Origin: an uncultured beta proteobacterium
GTDB taxonomy: Bacteria > Pseudomonadota > Gammaproteobacteria > Burkholderiales > Burkholderiaceae_C
Reading direction: 5' to 3'
Assembly: GCA_903822435.1 (NCBI GenBank)
Contig: CAIJPE010000039.1
Coordinates: 1 to 64,000 of the forward strand
Length of the DNA: 64,000 bases
In this document: positions 17,052 through 27,331 of the stretch, piece by piece
How positions within the stretch are numbered: position 1 is the first letter of the stretch
Layout: the number at the start of each line of letters is the position of its first letter
Notes under the pieces: generated by a model
What the model saw: only the letters and a program-made list of their open reading frames with translations
Told to the model about the DNA's origin: nothing
Databases searched by the model: none
Made by a program: the position numbers and the translations under genes

Positions 17052-18356
17052 ATGAAGGCTACCCCGTTGGCAAGAAACCGGCCGCCCTGGTGGGCCGCGC
17101 TGAGCCTCGCATCAAGCCTGTGCCTGTGCCTGGGCCTGGAGGGCTGCGCCACGCCCGAGGCCGGCTCGCACCGCGCCGAGGCGCCGCCGACGGCCCTCGA
17201 GGCGGCCGCCCTGCGGCAGTTTGCCGCCCAGGGCTATGCGGCACTGGAACACCATGCCGTGGACACCCGCACTCAGGAGTGGATCGTGGCGGGCCAGCCG
17301 GTGGCGCTGGCATGGACCGCGCCGTTGGACGCGCCGCCGGCCGACGGCTGGCCGGTGGTGATCTACCTGCCGGGCCTGGGTGAATCCAGCATGGCCGGGA
17401 TGGCGTGGCGGCAGGCCTGGGCCGAGGCCGGGTACGCAGTGTTTTCGGTGCAGGCGCTGCCCGAAGACGCCCACGCGTGGCAGTCGGAACTGGCCCGAAT
17501 GGGCGAGTTCAAGGCGCTCGGCCGCCAGCGCTACGGCGGTGCTGCCCTGGCCGAGCGCGTGCGCCGGCTGGACGCCGTGCTGTCCCAGGCCCGGGCGGCC
17601 GCAGCGGCGACGAACCCGGCCGGTCGGACCTGGCCCGCTCCCGACTGGCGCCGCACGGTGCTCGCCGGCTTCGACCTGGGGGCCTACACCGCGATGGCCC
17701 TGGTGGGCGAGCAGGTCCGCGGCGCCGACCTGGGGCCAGCGCCCCTCGGCGGCGTGACGGTGCGGGCGGCCATCGCCCTGAGTCCGTACGCCGACCTCAC
17801 CGCGGGCGGCATCGACACCCGCTATGCCCAGGTCCGCACGCCCGTGCTGTGCATCACCAGCGATGCCGACGGCGATGCCCTGGGCCTGGTCACCAGCCCG
17901 GCGCTGCGGCAGGCGCCCTATGAAGGCATGCCGCCTTCGGGCAAGGCCTTGCTCACCGTGCAGGGCTTGAGCCACGCCCGGCTGGCAGGGTCGGCGGCGG
18001 CCGGGACCGCTGGCCGTGACGATGGCCCGGCCGCTCCACGCGAGCCCGGCGCCCAGGCCACGCGCCCGGAAGGGCCGGACCGCGACCGCGGTGGCAGCGC
18101 CGGCACGGCCAACCCCGGCGGACGGCGGCGGGGCGCGGCTGGCGAGCTGGCGGCGGCGCGCACCCGCAGCCCCGCCAGCGCGGAGCCGGCGGCCGGGTTG
18201 TCGGCCAGCGTTCAACAGATGCGGCTGATCGTGGCGCAGGACGTGAGCACCGCCTTTCTGGATGCGCACGTCAAGAACGACGAATTGGCTCGCAATTGGT
18301 TGGCCTCCGGTGCCAGCCGCTGGCTCGCGGCCGGTGCGGCCTTGCGCCAGAAGTAG
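17052..18356 (+). CDS. Putative lipoprotein alpha/beta hydrolase
   Basis: Lipobox-like LGLEGCATPEAG; WPVVIYLPGLGESS and LAGFDLGAYTAMAL hydrolase motifs; unusual Arg/Gly/Pro/Ala-rich stretch near the C-terminus. Confidence 0.55.
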   Translation: MKATPLARNRPPWWAALSLASSLCLCLGLEGCATPEAGSHRAEAPPTALEAAALRQFAAQGYAALEHHAVDTRTQEWIVAGQPVALAWTAPLDAPPADGWPVVIYLPGLGESSMAGMAWRQAWAEAGYAVFSVQALPEDAHAWQSELARMGEFKALGRQRYGGAALAERVRRLDAVLSQARAAAAATNPAGRTWPAPDWRRTVLAGFDLGAYTAMALVGEQVRGADLGPAPLGGVTVRAAIALSPYADLTAGGIDTRYAQVRTPVLCITSDADGDALGLVTSPALRQAPYEGMPPSGKALLTVQGLSHARLAGSAAAGTAGRDDGPAAPREPGAQATRPEGPDRDRGGSAGTANPGGRRRGAAGELAAARTRSPASAEPAAGLSASVQQMRLIVAQDVSTAFLDAHVKNDELARNWLASGASRWLAAGAALRQK

Positions 18357-18397
18357 GCCGTTGTCCCTGCATGGGCAGGGGCGCACCAAGCCGGGGC

Positions 18398-18413
18398 TGG
18401 CATGTTGCGTGCA
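18398..18413 (+). promoter_or_regulatory. Candidate sigma54 (-24/-12) promoter of the ABC transporter operon
   Basis: TGGCATGTTGCGTGCA versus TGGCAYRNNNNTTGCW (one mismatch); GG/GC spacing correct; predicted start about 28 nt upstream of ATG 18452. Confidence 0.5.
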
Positions 18414-18451
18414 AGTGCATGGGCTGTTGTATTCCAATCGGAGTCCCATCC

Positions 18452-20074
18452 ATGTCCTTTGCCTGCCCGAGCCGTGCCCCCCGGCTCATCCACCGGCTGA
18501 TCGCCGCCGGCCTGATCCTGGCCGCCACGGTCGGCGCCCGGGCCGAGACCGTGGCCCGCTACGGCATCTCCATGGCCGATATTCCGCTGACCACGGGCCA
18601 GCCCGACCGGGGCGCCGGGGCCTACCAGTTCACCGGCCACACCATCTATGACCCGCTCATCGCCTGGGAGGCCAATATCGGCACCCGGCCCGGCAAGCTC
18701 GTGCCGGGCCTGGCCACCGAGTGGAAGGTCGATCCCAAGGACCAGAAGGTCTGGCGCTTCACCCTGCGCAAGGGCGTCAAGTTCCACGATGGTTCCGACT
18801 TCACGGCCGACGCCGTGGTGTGGAACCTCGAGAAGGTGCTCAACGACAAGAGCCCGCAGTTCGACGCCAAGCAGGCGGCGCAGGTGCGGCCGCGCATCCC
18901 CTCCATCGCGAGCTTTCGCAAGATCGACGACCACACGGTGGAGATCACGACCAAGGACGTCGACGCCCTGTTCCCTTACCAGCTGCCCTGGTTCCTGATC
19001 GGCAGCCCCGTGCAGTGGGAGAAGTTGGGCCGTGATTGGGCCAAGGTGGCGCTTCAGCCCTCGGGCACCGGGCCTTTCAAGCTCGACAAGCTGGTGCCGC
19101 GCGAGCGTGCCGACCTGGTCAAGAACGCCAGCTACTGGGACAAGACGCGCATCGCCAAGACCGATCGCATCGTGCTGCTGCCCATCCCCGACGCCCTGAC
19201 GCGGGCCAACGCCCTGCTCAACGGCCAGGTCGACCTGATCGAGACGCCGCCGCCCGATGTGCTGCCCCAGCTCAAGGCCTCAGGCTTCAGGGTGGTGCAG
19301 AACGTCACCCCGCATGTGTGGCCGTATCACTTCAGCACGCAGCCCGGTTCGCCCTGGCTGGACGTCCGCGTGCGCAAGGCCGTGAACCTGGCGATCGACC
19401 GCGACGCCATCGTCAAGCTCCTGGGCGGCCAAGCCGTGCCGGCCAAGGGCCAGCTCGACCCCACCAGCCCGTGGTTCGGCAAGCCCAGCTTCGACATCAA
19501 GTACGACCTGCCTGCCGCCCGCGCGCTGATGGCGCAGGCCGGCATCACCAAGGCCAACCCGCTGAAGGCCAAGGTCATCATCGCCCAGGGCGGTACGGGG
19601 CAGATGCTGTCGCTGCCGATGAACGAGTTCATCCAGCAGAGCCTGGCCGAGATCGGCATCCAGATCGAGTTCGAGGTGGTCGAGCTCGAGAACCTCTACC
19701 TGCACTGGCGCTCGGGGGCCAAGGCCGACATGAACGCCGGCAAGGGCATCACCGCGATCAACCTGGGCTATGTCACGGCCGACCCCTTCTACGCCCTGAC
19801 GCGCTTCGCCTATGGCCGCTATGTGGCGCCCAACGGCGTGAACTGGGGCGGCTACGACAACCCGAAGGTCAACGAAGCGATCGACAAGATCCGTGTGAGC
19901 TTCGACACCAAGGTGCAGGACCAGTTGCTCGCCTTCGTGCACCAGCAGATGGTGGACGACGCCCTGATGCTGTGGGTGGTGCATGACACCAACCCGCACG
20001 CCCTGTCGCCCAAGGTCAAGCAGTTCGTGCAGGCGCAGCACTGGTTCCAGGATCTGACCACCATCGGCATGTAA
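18452..20074 (+). CDS. ABC transporter substrate-binding protein, peptide/opine family (SBP_bac_5)
   Basis: Signal peptide; YDPLIAWEANIGTRPGKLVPGLATEWKVDPKDQKVWRFTLRKGVKFHDGSDFTADAVVWNLEKV. Confidence 0.93.
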   Translation: MSFACPSRAPRLIHRLIAAGLILAATVGARAETVARYGISMADIPLTTGQPDRGAGAYQFTGHTIYDPLIAWEANIGTRPGKLVPGLATEWKVDPKDQKVWRFTLRKGVKFHDGSDFTADAVVWNLEKVLNDKSPQFDAKQAAQVRPRIPSIASFRKIDDHTVEITTKDVDALFPYQLPWFLIGSPVQWEKLGRDWAKVALQPSGTGPFKLDKLVPRERADLVKNASYWDKTRIAKTDRIVLLPIPDALTRANALLNGQVDLIETPPPDVLPQLKASGFRVVQNVTPHVWPYHFSTQPGSPWLDVRVRKAVNLAIDRDAIVKLLGGQAVPAKGQLDPTSPWFGKPSFDIKYDLPAARALMAQAGITKANPLKAKVIIAQGGTGQMLSLPMNEFIQQSLAEIGIQIEFEVVELENLYLHWRSGAKADMNAGKGITAINLGYVTADPFYALTRFAYGRYVAPNGVNWGGYDNPKVNEAIDKIRVSFDTKVQDQLLAFVHQQMVDDALMLWVVHDTNPHALSPKVKQFVQAQHWFQDLTTIGM

Positions 20075-20108
20075 GCAGCCGCCCCTTGCCCACTTCCGAC
20101 TCCTGACC

Positions 20109-21062
20109 ATGCTGGGTTACCTGCTCAAGCGCCTGCTGTATGCGCTGCCCACGGCGCTGGGCGTGACCATCGTGTCCTTCCTGCTGGTGTACATCGCACC
20201 GGGCGACGCGCTGAACGCCGTGGCACCCGCCGATGCGCCGGCCGAGGTCATCGAGGCCTTGAAGGTCACCTATGGACTGGACCGCCCGCTGCCCGTGCGC
20301 TACGGGTTGTGGCTGGCGCGGGCGTTGCACGGCGACCTGGGTGCGTCCATCGCCACGGGCCGAGCCGTGGCTTCCGAGGTCGTCAGCGCGGTGGGCAACA
20401 CGCTGCTGCTGGCCGCCGCCGCGGCGCTGGTGGGCGTGAGCCTGGGCTGCGTGCTGGGTGCGCTGGCGGGCTACCGCGCGGGCAGCTGGGTCGACAGGCT
20501 GGCCAGTGCCTTGTCGGTGGTGGGCGTGAGCATCCCGCACTACTGGCTGGGGCTGGTGTTGACCATCGTGTTCTCGATCAAGCTCGGCTGGCTGCCGGCC
20601 ATGGGGGCCAGTCCGGGTGGATCGGGCGTCTGGGAATGGGACGTGGCACACCTGCGCCACCTGCTTCTGCCGGCGGCCACCCTGTGCGTCATCCCCATGG
20701 GCATCGTCACGCGCACCGTGCGGGCCCTGGTGGCCGAGACACTGAACCAGGAATTCGTCGTGGCGCTGCGGGCGCGGGGCCTCGGGCCCTCGGCGATCTT
20801 CGTGCACGTCGCGCGCAACGCCCTGCCCACGGTGCTGGCGGTGGCCGGGCTGCAGGTTGGCTACCTGATGGGTGGCTCCATCCTCGTCGAAACGGTCTTT
20901 GCCTGGCCGGGCACGGGCTTCCTGTTGAACACGGCCATCTTCCAGCGCGACCTGCCGCTGCTGCAGGGCACGATCCTCGTGCTGTGCCTGTTCTTCGTCG
21001 TGCTGAACCTGCTGGTGGACATGCTGCAGCCGCTGATCGATCCGCGCATCGCCCGCGCCTGA
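20109..21062 (+). CDS. ABC transporter permease (DppB-like)
   Basis: MLGYLLKRLLYALPTALGVTIVSFLLVYIAPGD; LRARGLGPSAIFVHVARNALPTVL. Confidence 0.94.
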   Translation: MLGYLLKRLLYALPTALGVTIVSFLLVYIAPGDALNAVAPADAPAEVIEALKVTYGLDRPLPVRYGLWLARALHGDLGASIATGRAVASEVVSAVGNTLLLAAAAALVGVSLGCVLGALAGYRAGSWVDRLASALSVVGVSIPHYWLGLVLTIVFSIKLGWLPAMGASPGGSGVWEWDVAHLRHLLLPAATLCVIPMGIVTRTVRALVAETLNQEFVVALRARGLGPSAIFVHVARNALPTVLAVAGLQVGYLMGGSILVETVFAWPGTGFLLNTAIFQRDLPLLQGTILVLCLFFVVLNLLVDMLQPLIDPRIARA

Positions 21063-21069
21063 AGCCGAG

Positions 21070-21978
21070 ATGACCGCCATGATCCAGACAGGGCCGCGCA
21101 CCCCGGCCGAAGCCAGCGTGACGGCGCCTCGGGTGGTGCGCGGGGGTTACTGGGCCGGTGTGCTGCGCCGAATGGGCCGCGATCGCGTGGCCATGGCCAG
21201 TGCGGCCGTGCTCGCGCTCATCGTGCTGGGCGCCCTGTTGGCGCCCTGGGTGGTGCCGGCCGACCCCTACAAGGCCAGCATGCTGCGCCGCCTGCTGCCC
21301 ATCGGCAGCACGGGCTACTTGCTGGGCAGCGACGAGCTCGGGCGCGACATGCTCTCGCGGCTGATCTACGGCGGCCGCCTGTCGCTGCTGATGGGCGTGC
21401 TGCCGGTGGGCCTGGCCTTCGTGATCGGCACCACCGTGGGCCTGATCGCCGGCTACGTGGGCGGCCGTACCAACATGCTGGTGATGCGCACCCTGGACAT
21501 CTTCTACGCCTTCCCGTCGGTGCTGCTGGCGGTGGCGGTGGCCGGCGCGCTGGGGCCCGGCATGAGCAACAGCCTGATTGCGCTGACGCTGGTTTTCGTA
21601 CCCCAGGTGGTGCGCGTGGCCGAAAGCGTCACCACGCAGGTGCGTCGGCTGGACTACGTCGATGCGGCCCGCCTGAGCGGCGCCGGCGTGCTGTCGATCA
21701 TCCGCGTGCACGTCATGCCCAACGTGCTGGGGCCGGTGTTCGTGTACGCCACGGGCCTGGTGAGCGTGAGCATGATCCTCGCCTCGGGCCTGTCGTTCCT
21801 GGGGCTGGGCGTGCGCCCGCCCGAGCCCGAGTGGGGCCTGATGCTCAATACCCTGCGGTCGGCCATCTACCTGAACCCCGGCGTGGCGGCGCTGCCGGGC
21901 GTGATGATCTTCATCACCTCGATGGCCTTCAACCTGCTGGCCGACGGCGCCCGCTCGGCCATGGACCTGCGCCGATGA
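21070..21978 (+). CDS. ABC transporter permease (DppC-like)
   Basis: Follows the DppB-like gene; LLGSDELGRDMLSRLIYGGRLSLLMGV and DAARLSGAGVLSIIRVHVMPNVLGPV. Confidence 0.94.
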   Translation: MTAMIQTGPRTPAEASVTAPRVVRGGYWAGVLRRMGRDRVAMASAAVLALIVLGALLAPWVVPADPYKASMLRRLLPIGSTGYLLGSDELGRDMLSRLIYGGRLSLLMGVLPVGLAFVIGTTVGLIAGYVGGRTNMLVMRTLDIFYAFPSVLLAVAVAGALGPGMSNSLIALTLVFVPQVVRVAESVTTQVRRLDYVDAARLSGAGVLSIIRVHVMPNVLGPVFVYATGLVSVSMILASGLSFLGLGVRPPEPEWGLMLNTLRSAIYLNPGVAALPGVMIFITSMAFNLLADGARSAMDLRR

Positions 21979-23015
21979 CATCCGCCTCCGACCCCTCGCT
22001 CGACCGCGGCGGCCCCGCGCAGCCGCTCCTGCGCGTGCAGGGCCTGAAGAAGCACTTCGCCATCCGCAGCGGGCCTTTCGAGCGCGGCGGCAAGACGCTC
22101 CGCGCGGTGGACGGCGTGAGTTTCGAGGTGGCCAAGGGCCAGACTTTGGGCATCGTGGGCGAGTCGGGCTGCGGCAAGAGCACCACCGCGCGGCTCATCG
22201 CCCGGTTGCTGCCGGCCGATGGCGGTGAACTCGTCTTCGACGGTGAAGGCGTGGCCGAGTTCGGCGGCCTGGCGCTGAAGGACTTCCGCCGCCAGTTGCA
22301 GATGGTGTTCCAGGATTCGCAGGCCTCGCTGAACCCGCGGCTGACGGTGCTGGATGCCGTGGCCTACGGGCCGCAGGTGCACGGCGTGCCCAAGGCGCAG
22401 GCGCTGGAGCGCTCGCGCTCGCTGCTGCAGCGCGTGGGGCTGGCGCCGGCGCAGTTCGGCGGGCGTTACCCGCACGAGCTGTCGGGCGGGCAGCGCCAGC
22501 GCGTGAACATCGCCCGCGCCCTGGCCTTCGAGCCGCGCCTGCTGATCCTGGACGAGGCCGTGGCCGCGCTGGACAAGTCGGTGCAGGCGCAGGTGCTCAA
22601 CCTGCTGCAGGAGCTCAAGGCCGAGCAGGGCCTGACCTACGTCTTCATCTCGCACGATCTGCACGTGGTGCAGTACCTGGCCGACCGGGTGCTGGTGATG
22701 TATCTGGGGCAGGTGGTGGAAACGGGCCCGGTGGAAGCGCTGTATGCCGCCCCGATGCACCCGTACACGCGGGCGCTGCTGGCGGCTTCGCCGTCGATGG
22801 ACCCGGCCCGCCGCACGCTGTCGGCCCCGCTGTCCGGCGACCCGCCCAACCCCATCGATCCGCCCAGCGGCTGCCGCTTCCGCGACCGCTGCCCCCAGGC
22901 CCATGCGGTCTGCGCTTCGGCCGCGCCGCCGCTGCGCGAAGCCGGCGCAGGGCATTGGGTGGCCTGCCACATCGGTGACGCTGCCGCCGGGCACCCGGGG
23001 GCCCTTCCGGCATGA
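21975..23015 (+). CDS. ABC transporter ATP-binding protein (DppF/OppF-like)
   Basis: GESGCGKSTTARLI Walker A; LSGGQRQRVNIARAL signature; CRFRDRCPQA oligopeptide-type C-terminus. Confidence 0.95.
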   Translation: MTSASDPSLDRGGPAQPLLRVQGLKKHFAIRSGPFERGGKTLRAVDGVSFEVAKGQTLGIVGESGCGKSTTARLIARLLPADGGELVFDGEGVAEFGGLALKDFRRQLQMVFQDSQASLNPRLTVLDAVAYGPQVHGVPKAQALERSRSLLQRVGLAPAQFGGRYPHELSGGQRQRVNIARALAFEPRLLILDEAVAALDKSVQAQVLNLLQELKAEQGLTYVFISHDLHVVQYLADRVLVMYLGQVVETGPVEALYAAPMHPYTRALLAASPSMDPARRTLSAPLSGDPPNPIDPPSGCRFRDRCPQAHAVCASAAPPLREAGAGHWVACHIGDAAAGHPGALPA

Positions 23016-24001
23016 GCGAGAACCTGCTGTCGGTGCGCGACTTGTGCGTGCACTTCACCGGTGCCCGCGAGACCGCGGCCGTCCGCGGACTGAGCTTCGA
23101 CGTGGCCCCGGGCGAGGTGCTCGCGCTGCTGGGTGAGTCCGGCTCCGGCAAGAGCGTGACGCTGCGGGCCCTTTTGCGGCTGCACGAGCCGCGGCACACG
23201 CGCATCACGGGCCAGGTGATGGTGGCCGGGCAGGACGTCCTGGCGATGGACGCAGCGGCCCTGCGGCGCCTGCGGGGTGGCATGGTGTCGATGGTGTTCC
23301 AGGAGCCGGGCCTGGCTTTCGATCCGGTCTACTCCATCGGCCGGCAGATCGCCGAGGCCGTGCGGGCACATGAGGGCATCGGCGCCGATGCCGCCCGGCA
23401 GCGCGCCCTGCAGATGCTCGACCGGGTGCAGATGCCGCAGGCGCGACGCCGCCTGGACGCCTTTCCGCACGAGCTGTCGGGCGGCATGCGCCAGCGCGCG
23501 ATGATCGCCCTGGCTCTGGCCTGCAGCCCGCGCCTGCTGCTGGCCGACGAGCCCACCACCGCCCTGGACGCCACGGTGCAGATCCAGATCCTGCTGCTGC
23601 TGCGCGAACTGCAGCGGGAGACCGGCATGGCGGTGATCTTCGTCACCCACGACATCGGCGCGGCCGTCGAGGTGGCCGATCGGATCGCGGTGATGTATGC
23701 CGGCCGCTTCGTCGAAGAAGGGCCCGTGGCCCCCATCGTGCAGCAGCCGCGCCACCCGTACACGGCCGGCTTGCTGGCGGCCAGTGCCGTGCAGGCCCAC
23801 CGCGGCCGACCGCTGCCAGCCATTCCCGGCGCCCCGCCCGACCTGTCCGCGCTACCGCCAGGCTGTGCCTTCGCACCGCGCTGCGCATCGGCCAGCGCCG
23901 ACTGTGCGCAGGCGCCGGCCCTGCACTGGGCGCCCGGGCCGCAGGGCTCGCGCGCCCTGGCCTGCTGGCACCCGTTGCAGCCGGCCCCGGCGAACGCCTG
24001 A
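23012..24001 (+). CDS. ABC transporter ATP-binding protein (DppD/OppD-like)
   Basis: GESGSGKSVTLRAL Walker A; LSGGMRQRAMIALAL signature; CAFAPRC C-terminal motif. Confidence 0.95.
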   Translation: MSENLLSVRDLCVHFTGARETAAVRGLSFDVAPGEVLALLGESGSGKSVTLRALLRLHEPRHTRITGQVMVAGQDVLAMDAAALRRLRGGMVSMVFQEPGLAFDPVYSIGRQIAEAVRAHEGIGADAARQRALQMLDRVQMPQARRRLDAFPHELSGGMRQRAMIALALACSPRLLLADEPTTALDATVQIQILLLLRELQRETGMAVIFVTHDIGAAVEVADRIAVMYAGRFVEEGPVAPIVQQPRHPYTAGLLAASAVQAHRGRPLPAIPGAPPDLSALPPGCAFAPRCASASADCAQAPALHWAPGPQGSRALACWHPLQPAPANA

Positions 24002-24071
24002 AACCCGTCTGCGGCCCGGGCCGCCCTTTACTTCGCTGTGATAGGGTTGTCCGAAACACCCGGAGTGACCC

Positions 24072-25361
24072 ATGGCCGAAGGCACCTCATTCGATGGATC
24101 GTTCACCCAGTCCAGCACCAGCTCGGTCTCGACGCTGATCGACGCGGCCGCACATGCCGTCGAAGCCAGGGTCATCGCCTGGCGCCGCGACCTGCACGCC
24201 AACCCCGAGCTCGGCAACCGTGAGTTCCGGACCGCGGCCATCGTGGCCGAGCACCTGCGAGCACTCGGTTTCGACGAGGTGCGCACCGAAGTGGCCCACA
24301 CGGGCGTGGTGGGCCTGCTCAAGGGCGCCCTGCCGGGCCCCGTGGTGGCGCTGCGCGCCGACATGGACGGACTGCCCGTCACCGAAGTGGTGGACCTGCC
24401 CTTTGCCTCGAAGGTGAAGACGCAGTGGAACGGCGAGACCGTGGGCGTCATGCACGCCTGCGGCCACGATTGCCACGTGTCGATCCTCATGGGCGTGGCC
24501 GAAGTGCTGGCCGGCGTGCGCGGGCAGCTGCGCGGATCGGTGAAGTTCATCTTCCAGCCCGCCGAGGAGATGCCGCCCGAGGGCGAAGACGGCGGCGCCA
24601 AGATGATGATCGAGCAGGGCGCCCTGCAGAACCCCTTGCCGCAGGCCATCTTCGGCCTGCACGTGACCTCGCGCCTGCCCCTGGGCGTGGTGGGCTACCG
24701 CCCCGGCCCCACCATGGCCAGCTCCGACAAGCTCAAGATCACCGTGCACGGCCGGCAGACCCACGGCGCCGCGCCCTGGCTGGGCGTGGACCCCATCGTC
24801 ACGGCGGCGCAGGTGGTGCTGGGCCTGCAGACCGTGGTCAGCCGCGGCCTGGACCTGACGCACGAGCCCGCGGTGGTCACCATCGGTGCGATCAAGGGCG
24901 GCGTGCGCGAGAACATCATCCCCGACAGCGTGGAGATGCGCGGCACCATCCGCACCTTCGACGAAGCCATGCGCGACGATGTCCACGAGCGTGTCACCAC
25001 GATGGCCGAGGCCATCAGCCGCGGCTCGCGCGCCACCTGCACGGTCTGCATCAACAAGAACTACCCCGTCACCATCAACGACCCGGCGCTCACGCACGCC
25101 ATGGTGCCCACGCTGCAGCGCGTGGCCGGGCCCGAAGGGCTGATGCTGGTCAACAAGGTCACCGGTTCGGAAGATTTCTCGTTCTTCCAGCGCCTGGTGC
25201 CGGGCCTGTTCTTCTTCATCGGCGTCACGCCCCCGGGCACCGACCCCGCCAAGGCGCCGTCCAACCATTCGCCGCGCTTCTACGCCGATGAGCGGGCGCT
25301 GATCCTGGGCGTGCGTGCGCTGGCCCACGTGGCCTGCGATTACCTCGAATCGGCCCGCTGA
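24072..25361 (+). CDS. M20 family amidohydrolase/metallopeptidase (hippurate hydrolase-like)
   Basis: RRDLHANPELGNREFRTAAIV; ALRADMDGLPV; MHACGHDCHVSILMGVAEVL; FQPAEE; GSEDFSFF. Confidence 0.93.
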   Translation: MAEGTSFDGSFTQSSTSSVSTLIDAAAHAVEARVIAWRRDLHANPELGNREFRTAAIVAEHLRALGFDEVRTEVAHTGVVGLLKGALPGPVVALRADMDGLPVTEVVDLPFASKVKTQWNGETVGVMHACGHDCHVSILMGVAEVLAGVRGQLRGSVKFIFQPAEEMPPEGEDGGAKMMIEQGALQNPLPQAIFGLHVTSRLPLGVVGYRPGPTMASSDKLKITVHGRQTHGAAPWLGVDPIVTAAQVVLGLQTVVSRGLDLTHEPAVVTIGAIKGGVRENIIPDSVEMRGTIRTFDEAMRDDVHERVTTMAEAISRGSRATCTVCINKNYPVTINDPALTHAMVPTLQRVAGPEGLMLVNKVTGSEDFSFFQRLVPGLFFFIGVTPPGTDPAKAPSNHSPRFYADERALILGVRALAHVACDYLESAR

Positions 25362-26573
25362 ATGGAACACACCGTCCAGGTGCCCGACGAGGCGCAGGCA
25401 ACCCACGTCGTGCCGGGTGAAGAGTGCGTGCTGGTGCTGCAGGGCGGCGGGGCGTTGGGCGCCTACCAGGCCGGCGTGTTCGAGGCCCTGGCAGCCGCCT
25501 ACCGTGAGCCCACCTGGGTGGCGGGCATCTCCATCGGCGCCATCAACGCCGCACTGATCGTGGGCAACCCCCCTGAGCTTCGGGTGGCCCGCCTGCGCGA
25601 GTTCTGGGAACTGGTCAGTTCGTCCGTGCCGTCCCACTCGCAGGCCTTTGCCGCGCCGGCCTTCGGCCATGCGCTGTCGCCGGCCCGCGAGGCGCTGAAC
25701 GAGGCCAGTGCCACGCAGGCCCTGCTTTTCGGGGTGCCGGGTTTCTTCAAGCCCCGCTTCCCGCCCGCGCCGCTGCAGCCGCCCGGCACCCTGCCGGCCA
25801 TCAGTTACTACGACACCGAGCCGCTGAAGGCCACGCTGGAACGCCTGGTGGACTTCGACCGCATCAACCACGGCCACGTGCGCTTGTCGGTCGGTGCGGT
25901 GAATGTGCGAACGGGCAACTTCACCTACTTCGACACCGGCAAGCCGCACCACCACATCGACGCCCGCCACATCATGGCCAGCGGTGCACTGCCCCCGGGC
26001 TTCGCACCCGTGGAGATCGACGGCCAGTTCTACTGGGATGGCGGCCTGGTCTCCAACACCCCGCTGCAGTACGTGCTGGACCAGCCCGGCCACCCCGAGC
26101 GGCAACGGCGATTGATCTTCCAGGTCGACCTGTTCTCGGCCCGCGGCGAAATGCCGGTCAACCTGGGCGAGGTGACCGAGCGCGAGAAGGACATCCGCTT
26201 CTCCAGCCGCACGCGGCTGAACACCAGCATGGAGCTCGACCGCGAGGTCATCGCGCAGGCCGCCGCGCGCCTGCTGGGCAAGCTGCCGCCCGAGCTTCGC
26301 GACGACCCCGATGCCCAGGCCCTGGCACGGCTGCGGCATTGCCAGCATGCGGTGGACGTGGTGCACCTGATCTACCGCAGCAAGCACTACGAGACGCAGT
26401 CCAAGGACTACGAGTTCTCGCGCCAGTCGATGCTGGAGCACTGGCACACCGGCTTGGACGACATGGGCAGGAGCCTGAGCGATTCGCGCTGGGTGTCGCA
26501 TCGCCACGATGGAACCGGCGTGCACGTCTTCGACCTGACCCGCAAGCGGTCCGAGGAGGGATCTTCGACATGA
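25362..26573 (+). CDS. Patatin-like phospholipase family protein
   Basis: [18 protein letters not shown] oxyanion motif, GISIGAINA (GXSXG), DGG at [12 protein letters not shown]. Confidence 0.93.
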   Translation: MEHTVQVPDEAQATHVVPGEECVLVLQGGGALGAYQAGVFEALAAAYREPTWVAGISIGAINAALIVGNPPELRVARLREFWELVSSSVPSHSQAFAAPAFGHALSPAREALNEASATQALLFGVPGFFKPRFPPAPLQPPGTLPAISYYDTEPLKATLERLVDFDRINHGHVRLSVGAVNVRTGNFTYFDTGKPHHHIDARHIMASGALPPGFAPVEIDGQFYWDGGLVSNTPLQYVLDQPGHPERQRRLIFQVDLFSARGEMPVNLGEVTEREKDIRFSSRTRLNTSMELDREVIAQAAARLLGKLPPELRDDPDAQALARLRHCQHAVDVVHLIYRSKHYETQSKDYEFSRQSMLEHWHTGLDDMGRSLSDSRWVSHRHDGTGVHVFDLTRKRSEEGSST

Positions 26574-27331
26574 AGGCCGACGACGTCCGCAAGACCGCCT
26601 TTGCGATGCCGCTCACCAGCCCGGCCTTCCCACCCGGGCCGTACCGCTTCATCAACCGCGAATTCCTCATCATCGCGTACCGCACCGACCCCGACGCCCT
26701 GCGCGCGGTGGTGCCCGAGCCCCTGCAGGTGGGTGAGCCCATCGTCAAGTACGAGTTCATCCGCATGCCCGATTCCACGGGCTTCGGCGACTACACCGAG
26801 TCGGGTCAGGTCATCCCCGTGACCTTCGAGGGCCAGGCCGGCGGGTATGTGCATTCGATGTACCTGAACGACGAAGGCCCGATCGCCGGCGGGCGTGAGC
26901 TGTGGGGCTTCCCCAAGAAGCTGGCCGCGCCGAAGCTGACGGTGGAAGTGGACACCCTGCTGGGCACCCTGGACTACGGCCCGGTGCGCGTGGCCACCGC
27001 CACCATGGGCTACAAGCACCGCCGGCTCGACCCCGCCGCGGTGCTGGCGGCGCTGAGCGCCCCGAACTACCTGCTCAAGATCATCCCCCACGTGGACGGC
27101 AGCGTGCGCATCTGCGAGCTGGTGCGCTATTACCTGGAAGACATCACGGTCAAGGGCGCCTGGACGGGCCCGGCCGCCCTGGAGCTGGCGCACCACGCGC
27201 TGGCGCCTGTGGCCCAGTTGCCGGTGCTGGAGATCCTTTCCTGCAGCCACATCCTCACCGACATGACGCTCGGCCTGGGCTCGGTCGTCCACGATTACAT
27301 GGCCCACCCATCAACTGGAGTCACCGCATGA
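26570..27331 (+). CDS. Acetoacetate decarboxylase
   Basis: [68 protein letters not shown] overlap with the patatin gene. Confidence 0.93.
   Translation: MKADDVRKTAFAMPLTSPAFPPGPYRFINREFLIIAYRTDPDALRAVVPEPLQVGEPIVKYEFIRMPDSTGFGDYTESGQVIPVTFEGQAGGYVHSMYLNDEGPIAGGRELWGFPKKLAAPKLTVEVDTLLGTLDYGPVRVATATMGYKHRRLDPAAVLAALSAPNYLLKIIPHVDGSVRICELVRYYLEDITVKGAWTGPAALELAHHALAPVAQLPVLEILSCSHILTDMTLGLGSVVHDYMAHPSTGVTA

Noticed and set aside
24087-26525. 812-aa minus-strand ORF
   Set aside because: Antisense to the M20 hydrolase and patatin genes; no recognisable domain.
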